Source: Bedellia somnulentella
Taxonomy: Eukaryota; Arthropoda; Insecta; Lepidoptera; Bedelliidae
Reading direction: 5' to 3'
Assembly (NCBI GenBank): GCA_963576735.1
Contig: OY755186.1
Span: forward strand, 14,495,970-14,559,969
DNA length: 64,000 bases
Part shown: positions 57,605 through 64,000 of the stretch, one piece after another
How positions within the stretch are numbered: position 1 is the stretch's first letter
Layout: every line of letters starts with the position of its first letter
Made by a program: the position numbers and the translations under genes
The notes under the pieces: model-generated
The model's database searches: none
What the model saw: only the letters and a program-made list of their open reading frames with translations
Told to the model about the DNA's origin: nothing

Positions 57605-58432
57605 CTTAAATTTACCTGACAACAATGCACTCGGGTTTCGATCGCTGTAAAACGAAAATCTATTGTATACCTTTACAGTATAATGCTTTATTGAACCGGC
57701 AAACTATATTTTTTTTATATTGGTCGAAATGCGCTACGTTGTCATAGTTTAGCTTTAAAATTTATGGAGTGCAAATATTTTTTGTAGATACTTTCGGTTC
57801 CTCGGGTAGATACCCATTGCCCTTACGTTGAATTGACCTATAATCCAAAGTCTTCGCCACCTATTTTTTGCAAGAAACTTCGCCTATTTCTGGCCCACTA
57901 AAGCAAGATACTCTTCTAAATTTAATAATCAGTTGTACTAAGGTAAGAAGTTGTTCTAAAGGATCCTGCTTTTGCTTCAAAATTTATACAAAATCTTTTT
58001 ATTTATATAAACTTTGATTCGAGAATAGTATCCTCGGATACGGATTATCCGCCTCTTACCGAACCTGACCTAGTCGCGGGCATCCTTGTTAGATCTACTC
58101 AATTCGGTAAATTATAAGTGTTAAAATAAACGACTTGGTTGGCGATTTCAAAAATATTGGTTGCAACAGAATTTTTATCAAAATTATTAAACACGGATTC
58201 GTCTAAATTTTCCTTTTAAAGTATACAGGCAACATATTCTATTTACAATGTCAGGTGCATGGGTTCATTACGAAATTTACCAGTTGACTAGTCTTTGGCA
58301 GAGCTGGTAAAGCAGCGATAATCAAGTTTTTGCCATATTCTGTCAGCTAGGAGAATTAACAGAAAAGTAACAAAAGATGGCGGATCAGAGGAAAAAAGGT
58401 ATATGCTGGCCAAAACACCCCTAAACAAACAA
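57605..58432. other. no feature recognised
   Basis: Upstream of Kazal gene 5. No protein block, tRNA-like unit or repeat family was identified. Confidence 0.5.
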
Positions 58433-59570
58433 GAGGTATTCCCCGCTGACCAACTAAACCGTATTACTAGTCGTACGGAGGCGAATGAATTTTGGAAATC
58501 CTTCCCCACCGTACAACTAGTTGTACGGTTAATATATTTTTGGGAAAAAATGCTAAATTGTTCCCCACCGACCATCTACTTTTTTCTTGACAGAAACAAG
58601 TATGTAGATGGTATTCATATAGGAATGAGTTTGTACTTGTAAAATTTTCGCTGGTAGAAAAACATCAAGATGTAAAATAACTTAGAATTTTTTAATAAAT
58701 TTATGCCATTTTTTACATTTTTTAAGTAACAGGGTAGCTTAAATATAAATGCAGCTTTAATCAAATAAAAAAACTAATCTGGTTTTATACAAAAAAATAT
58801 TTTTCTGCAGTTTTCACTAATTTATAATACCATTTTTAAACTTGAACTCAAATGATCATGCTGTATATTCCCGAAGGAGTTGGCAGAGGTAGCAATACTT
58901 CGAAATATCACGTGAATGCGCCACCTAGTGTAGGTACCAACGATTTGCTTGGACAGTGTAATCACGTGATAGGCGGCAGGCAAATTAACATTAAATTAAG
59001 CAGTTGTAAAATTATCCAGTAAACCTATTTGCAGACGACCAATTTTTGTACCAGGAACCCATATAATATTAGAAAATAGTTTTTTTTTTGGGAATGTAAT
59101 AAAGACTAGAATTGTAAACTTGATAAAACCATCGCAAACAAAATTATTCTTTCATCGACATATTACAATAATTTAATATTTTACTAACGATTCATATTCA
59201 ATTCATTTTATTGATCAAATATAGCCTTCCGAAATGTTCTGTTCATAGTTTATGAGTTTCTGGTAATAAAAAAAAAGTTGAGAGTACTATGTATGGATAC
59301 CACCTTATACCACCATGGTATGTCACAGAAACGGATAAAAACCGACAACATTTTGCAGCAAATTTCGAAGTTTTTTTACCACTTGATGTTTATATACAGA
59401 CGAAAATTTTACAACTACTCACCAACCCTTTATAAAGATTAGTTGGTCCGTGAGTCACACTCAGTAGTAAAATTTAATCATTCCCCACCGACCAACTATA
59501 TAGTTTAGAACAGTTTAGTTGGTCGGTTTTGAGTTGTACGGATTTAGTTGGTCGGTGGGGAATACCCCAC
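58433..59570. mobile_element. MITE with 8-bp target duplication
   Basis: ACAAACAA flanks both ends (58425-58432 and 59571-59578). The TIRs read GAGGTATTCCCCGCTGACC and GGGGTATTCCCCACCGACC, about 30 bp. Subterminal copies of CCCCACCGACCAACTA occur in both orientations. No transposase is present. An 8-bp duplication with a GG start could suit Merlin or another superfamily. Confidence 0.8.
58857..58981 (-). mobile_element. SINE-B fragment inside the MITE
   Basis: The 3' half of SINE-B (CTGTATATTCCCGAAGGAGT to GATAGGCGGCAGG), diverged. Confidence 0.7.
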
Positions 59571-59597
59571 AAACAATTTGTATATCTGTTGAGATGT

Positions 59598-59785
59598 ACA
59601 TACATACATATTCTCACGGCCGTAAATCCCTAGAAGGGGTAGTCAGAGCTAAGGAATTAGAAATTCCTCAGCCACTTTTGGAAATTTGAGTGGGGAAAAG
59701 ATGGTAAAAATAAAAGTTGTTGGTGATGGGTCTCCAACCGCATCGCCCAAAAATCCCTTAAAAGCCCCAACAGTCGTCTCTTATC
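59598..59785 (-). mobile_element. 5'-truncated SINE-A
   Basis: Flanked by a 13-bp duplication TCTGTTGAGATGT at 59585-59597 and 59786-59798. The 5' part of the SINE is missing, as expected for LINE-type priming. Confidence 0.88.
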
Positions 59786-59924
59786 TCTGTTGAGATGTTA
59801 CATATCGTTTACGAGTACTTGCAATTCAAGGTTATAACTGTCCCGATTTAGCCACGGGCATAATGTAGATCGCCCCACGGTGCTTATCATTCATCTGAGC
59901 CTACTTATACTCTTTGTTCAGAGG

Positions 59925-60082
59925 GCTATAAATCCCAAGTAGTGGTAGCCAGAGCTTTAGAATTCGAAATTCCCCAGCGACATTTCTATGTCAAGTGAGA
60001 GAAAATATGCCAACCACAAGTAGACTTTTTCGCCGTTCGGGAAAAAAATCGGTTGCTGAGATTCTAAACCAATACTACCGAC
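59925..60082 (-). mobile_element. degenerate SINE-A
   Basis: GGGCTATAAATCCCAAGTAG through TTCTAAACCAATACTACC, with deletions. Confidence 0.6.
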
Positions 60083-60146
60083 TTCGATATTGTACATACA
60101 TATATAGACTATATGATTCTCAATGGGTTAGTATAGATTCGCAATC

Positions 60147-60345
60147 TGTGGTTAATTTATCATGGTTGTAACAATGAGGTAAAACATCGTGAGGAAACCG
60201 TCATGGCTGTGTTGTACTTGGTCATGTGACAGTGTATTCGTACAAAAACGGCATAGTCCTGTCCCTTATCACGTGGGTACACTATCCAAGCAAACCGTGG
60301 GAACTCTGAACGCCAGGCGATAATGTCACGTGATAATGCTAGCCG
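60147..60345 (+). mobile_element. SINE-B fragment
   Basis: GTGGTTAATTTATCATGG through ACGTGATAATGC; the head and the 3' end are missing. Confidence 0.75.
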
Positions 60346-60722
60346 CAGCTAACAATACGCACGGCAAAGACAATATACATATTATTTAAGAGATATGTTT
60401 TCCAATTTGAATAGTTCAATCAAATGTTTGATATCATGTAATACGGAATGTGACTCAGTACCAAATTATTAACAAACACATATTTTCCAACTGATAAGCA
60501 AACAAAAACAGTAACAAAGTACGTACGCTTTCTATCTACTCGTAGGTACAATCGCATATACTACAGAAAGATGAGATAAAGATTCCTTTGTATTTTATTG
60601 GCATTGTCATATTTTGGTATTTACTGCAGTTATCTATAAACCTTTGAATGTGAATTTTTACTCATGCAATGTAGAAAATACTAAATCTGACATAAATCAT
60701 TGCACCTTGAACTTACATACGT

Positions 60723-60755
60723 ACAGTGTCTTAAGGAACTTCCTTAAGACACTGT
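60723..60755. repeat. perfect 33-nt palindrome
   Basis: Two 16-nt arms (ACAGTGTCTTAAGGAA and its exact reverse complement) around a single C. It borders a SINE-A fragment. Confidence 0.95.
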
Positions 60756-60870
60756 GCACGGCTGTAAATCCCAAAAAGGGGTAACCAGAGCTTTTGAAGC
60801 GGCAATGCCTTAACCACTTTTGGATGTTTATTCCGAGAAATATTGTAAAATAAAAGATGGGTGAAGGGGC
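60756..60870 (-). mobile_element. SINE-A fragment
   Basis: GCACGGCTGTAAATCCC through ATGGGTGAAGGGG; the tail and the 5' half are missing. Confidence 0.6.
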
Positions 60871-60918
60871 ATATAAATATATAAATACTTGTTAAATTCT
60901 TAATCGTTTTTTAAGTTC

Positions 60919-61305
60919 AAGATTTTTTAAACGACAATGCGCACATGACCGTGTCCGTAAAAGCTATAAATCTTCCATCGTTATTCCCAGGAATAATTGT
61001 CTGATGAGGATTTTTCTTCTCACGTTATGTGATTGGTTTTTTGTGATGGACAATTTATTTTCATTATGTCAAACTAGCGTTTGGTTTTGTCGCATAGAAA
61101 ATCTTTTATAAAGTAAATTCATGTTAATAAACTGAATTTGTACAAACCATGTTTTGAAAAAATGCAAAAATGTGAATGTAAAGAGTTTCTTTGTTGCTTT
61201 TTCTCTTTACGAACACCTTCCGAAGCAACGAACTAATGATAAATTTAAAAAAATTGACGTTCAAAAAATGTTAGTTTTTAACTTAATTTTGAAGAATAAA
61301 CTTTT
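60919..61305 (+). mobile_element. 3' UTR copy of the L2/CR1-like LINE
   Basis: Reverse complement of 5920-6310 with few changes, starting at the last codons of the ORF. It is a severely 5'-truncated insertion of the same LINE family. Confidence 0.85.
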
Positions 61306-61308
61306 TGT

Positions 61309-61400
61309 CTCTGGACACTAGGTGGCGCTGTCACGTGATGTTCAGAGGTATTGGTACCTCTGCCAACCCCGTCGGGTATAAACGGCGTAAACGTTTATGA
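61309..61400 (+). mobile_element. SINE-B 3' fragment
   Basis: GGACACTAGGTGGCGCTGTC through GGCGTAAACGTTTATG, the SINE-B 3' end. Confidence 0.75.
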
Positions 61401-61574
61401 TATGTCTATGCAAGTAATTAAATTAATAACTGTTATTGTAAGTAAGTAAGTTCGTTTTAATATAAGCTAATTATATTTGCTTATTTTTGCCTTTGTCTTG
61501 TATACCTACCTGAATGACTGTGTACCCTGAATTTACTGATCTTACCTTAATTTAATTCTTTTTGTTCATGAAAA

Positions 61575-61875
61575 CCTCATGTGGGGATTAATTATTACTA
61601 ATAAATAAAGGAAAGAAAAATTTCGACACAGGCCGGAATCGAACCCGCGACCTCGGGTATACGCCCCGACGCGACGCTCTGCCAATTGAGCCACCGTGTA
61701 TTGACACAGCCATTGGGCTGCCAGCGCGAAATTCTTCTATCCTTTATTTCTTTTACACATTTAAGTAGTGTTTGCGTTTCCTACCTCCAAATTTTTTACT
61801 AATTCGGAAGGCCACATGTCTATCTTTTCAGATAGAATGCAAATGTTGAAAACGCCTAACTATCACATAATTTAA
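61575..61875 (-). mobile_element. SINE-C copy
   Basis: Carries the tRNA-like unit in reverse (GGAATCGAACCCGCGACC, B-box region, near 61634) and the same right-hand part (TTCAGATAGAATGCAAATG) as the copy at 36551-36896. Confidence 0.7.
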
Positions 61876-61912
61876 TTCTTTTTGTTCATGAATACCTCAT
61901 GTGGGGATTATT

Positions 61913-62065
61913 ACTAATAAATAAAGAATAAATAAAGGAAAGAAAAATTTCGACACAGGCGGGAATCGAATTGGCAGAGCGTCGGGGCGTATACCCGAGG
62001 TCGCGCGTTCGATTCCCGCCTGTGTCGAAATTTTTCTTTCCTTTATTTATTCTTTATTTATTAGT
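61913..62065. repeat. SINE-C end as a perfect 58-bp inverted repeat
   Basis: Arms 61913-61970 and 62008-62065 are exact reverse complements around a 37-bp spacer that holds part of the tRNA-like unit (CAGAGCGTCGGGGCGTATAC). Both arms end in AATAAATAAAGAATAAA-type sequence. Confidence 0.92.
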
Positions 62066-62084
62066 GATCTTACCTTCCAAATGT

Positions 62085-62150
62085 TGTCTGGAAGAGATCG
62101 CTTTTGTCGATAACACTGCCAATTGTACGCTTCTGTAAACTATTTCATTA
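62085..62150 (+). mobile_element. LINE 3' UTR scrap
   Basis: TGTCTGGAAGAGATCGCTTT and CCAATTGTACGCTTCTGTAA match the 3' UTR of the LINE relic at 18717-19285. Confidence 0.6.
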
Positions 62151-62456
62151 CTTTACACACAAGGATTTGTTATTTGTGACACTCAGAGTAAAAAAGTGGG
62201 TACCTGCATAAAATAATTTTATTAATCCTGTAAATCAGAGGTTTACCTTGTCATGTACTGTCTTTTACATTTAATGTACACACCTAGATCCCCTAAAAAA
62301 CTGGCACAAAAAAAATAATTCTAAACATCAAATATCGTTTGGGTCATCCATTTTGCTGGGTCGCGATTTTAAAATGTCAGACTGTCATTGTCAGTTAGCT
62401 TTAAAATATATCGTGCGAAATATTTCGTTTTTTTTTGGTTTTTATGATCATAAAAT

Positions 62457-63915
62457 ATGCCTGGAGCATTGAAAAGCGATGGCAGAAACATTGTTTTACA
62501 AGTTCTTGCTTTCATGAATGCAGAAAAACGCAATCAAGCGCCAATTATACCATTACAAAAAGTATATGAACGTGTTGCTGCCGCTACAGGTTAGTGTTAC
62601 CAGTATACATGGGGATGTGAATGTATTTACATAATTAATTTGAAACGGAAACTCATTTACGTTTTTTATTACAGGCGTTAGTGAAAGGTCAGTGCGACGA
62701 ATGGTAAATGAAAATAAATGGGCCGATGAAACAGGGGCAAAAGTTTCTACTCCGGGGAAAAAAAGAAAAAGAACAAGGGGAAAGATAGAAATCGACAACT
62801 TTGATCTCGGTGTCATAAGAAGGAAAGTTCACGAATTTTACTCGGTAAAAAAAGAAATTCCCACTTTACCTAAGTTATTGAATGTTCTAGAAATTGATTT
62901 TAATGGGTGCCGAGAGACCCTACGGAAAATATTACACAAACTAGGATTTCGATACAAGAAGACCCAGTCTAATAGAAAAGTTCTTATTGACCGTAATGAT
63001 ATATCCGCATGGAGGGCGACTTATTTACAAAAAAATCAGGAAAATGAAGTTAATGATAAAAAGAATCCCATAGTTTTTTTGGATGAAACATATATTCACA
63101 CTTCGCACACAGCTGGAGAATGTTGGCAAAGTAATGAGCATGATGCTGTTCTGAACCCAGTTTCTAAAGGAGATAGATATATAATTGTCAATGCAGGTGG
63201 AGAAGCAGATTTTATCAAGAATGCTTTACTAGTGTTCAAATCAAACACAAAAAGAGGTGACTATCACGACGAGATGAACGGCACAAATTTTAAAAAATGG
63301 GTCACTGACATGTTGCTTCCAAATTTGGATCAGGAGTCACTTATCATAATGGATAACGCTCCATACCACAGCATTCGTACGAACAAGTGCCCAAATTCAA
63401 ATTATAAAAAAGCGGACATGCAACAATGGCTCAATAAAAAGAACTTGGAGTTCCATGAAAGCTATACAAAACCTCAGCTTAACGAATTAATCAAAAGACA
63501 CAAACCGGCACCAGAATACGAAATTGATAAATTGATGGAAGAAAGTGGACACACGGTGTTAAGATTGCCACCATATCACTTAATGCAATCGAAATGATCT
63601 GGAGTTCAATGAAACGCAATGTAGCAGAGAAGAACCTTGGTAAATCAAGATCTGAAATGCCCCAGTTAATTGCTGATGCTTTCAATAGAATATCTGTTGC
63701 AGAATGAAAAAACATTGCGATCATGTAAAAAAAATTAAAAGAAATACAGAAAAAAAGATGCGTTTTTAGATGAACCTTTCATTATTACTCTCGCCAGCGA
63801 TAGTGAAACCGGGAGCAGTGATTCTGACGATGAACATTTTGATAGAGTTCGTCCTCTTGAGCGTCTTTCTTCAGATGTGGTTTTGTTAGATCACAATTAT
63901 TGTATCAAAATATAG
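62457..63915 (+). pseudogene. spliced Tc1/mariner-like transposase gene, frameshifted
   Basis: Exon 1 (62457-62589) starts MPGALKSDGRNIVLQVLAF. An 85-bp GT-AG intron follows, then exon 2 from 62675. The N-terminus is helix-turn-helix-like (VSERSVRRMV). The DDE core shows IVFLDETYIHTS (first Asp), IIMDNAPYHS (second Asp) and NAIEMIWSS (Glu). About 80 residues separate the second Asp from the Glu, close to the DD82E (Sailor-like) group (inference). A 7-nt loss at about 63575, just after LRLPPY, shifts the frame before the Glu. More stops or shifts follow, and an acidic tail (ASDSETGSSDSDDEH) ends at about 63915. TIRs were not identified; the right one may lie outside the window. Confidence 0.8.
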
Positions 63916-64000
63916 AGACAAACACGTGTCGAGTGATGCAAATCATTTACTAATATTGCTCTTAGCAATAAGGCCACCAGTCATCTTACTCGATACGAAA

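Overview
The window is AT-rich insect DNA, most likely from a moth or butterfly (inference). It shows spliced genes with GT-AG introns, tRNA-derived SINEs, PHD-containing CR1 LINEs, BEL/Pao and copia LTR elements, and PIF/Harbinger and Tc1-like transposons. Several repeat tails resemble ones I associate with Lepidoptera, for example the LINE end near 33.9 kb and the repeat at 15.87-16.05 kb.

Host genes: the only convincing host genes form a cluster of secreted multi-domain Kazal-type protease inhibitors, all on the minus strand. They lie at 2922-5030 (9 domains), 16441-17489 (6 domains, pseudogene), 21788-24059 (9 domains), 34813-35854 (4 domains) and 55774-57526 (5 domains). The four intact members share one plan: a tiny first exon coding 5-8 residues, a phase-1 intron carrying a SINE, then one large exon with the rest of the signal peptide, a low-complexity linker and the Kazal array. 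Copies 1 and 3 lie in a duplicated block of about 3.5 kb. Copy 2 is a broken mosaic. Some domains have lost exactly the two cysteines that pair in a Kazal fold.

Layout: 0-2.9 kb holds a REL-type LINE relic, a GACA-microsatellite repeat and SINEs. 2.9-5.5 kb is Kazal gene 1 with its promoter. 5.9-7.5 kb is an L2/CR1-like LINE relic. 8.3-15.1 kb is an RTE-like LINE split by a CR1 LINE with both ORFs open. 15.1-21.2 kb is repeats and the Kazal pseudogene. 21.2-24.35 kb is the duplicated Kazal block. 24.36-31.0 kb is a young, internally deleted BEL/Pao element that carries a long-TIR DNA element. 31.2-33.8 kb is a Jockey-like LINE relic. 34.8-35.9 kb is Kazal gene 4.

From 37.65 to 55.3 kb one REL-endonuclease-type LINE is split by a Harbinger deletion derivative and by a copia element. 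Copia itself holds a 7.8 kb Harbinger, which holds a hAT-like MITE, which holds a SINE. Kazal gene 5 follows at 55.8-57.5 kb. The window ends in MITEs, SINEs and a spliced but frameshifted Tc1/mariner-like transposase gene.

Three SINE families are named here for convenience. SINE-A is about 250 bp and shares its 3' tail with the RTE-like LINE. SINE-B has a tRNA-like head. SINE-C contains a tRNA-like cloverleaf. Everything was read by eye, so family names rest on remembered motifs, not on searches.
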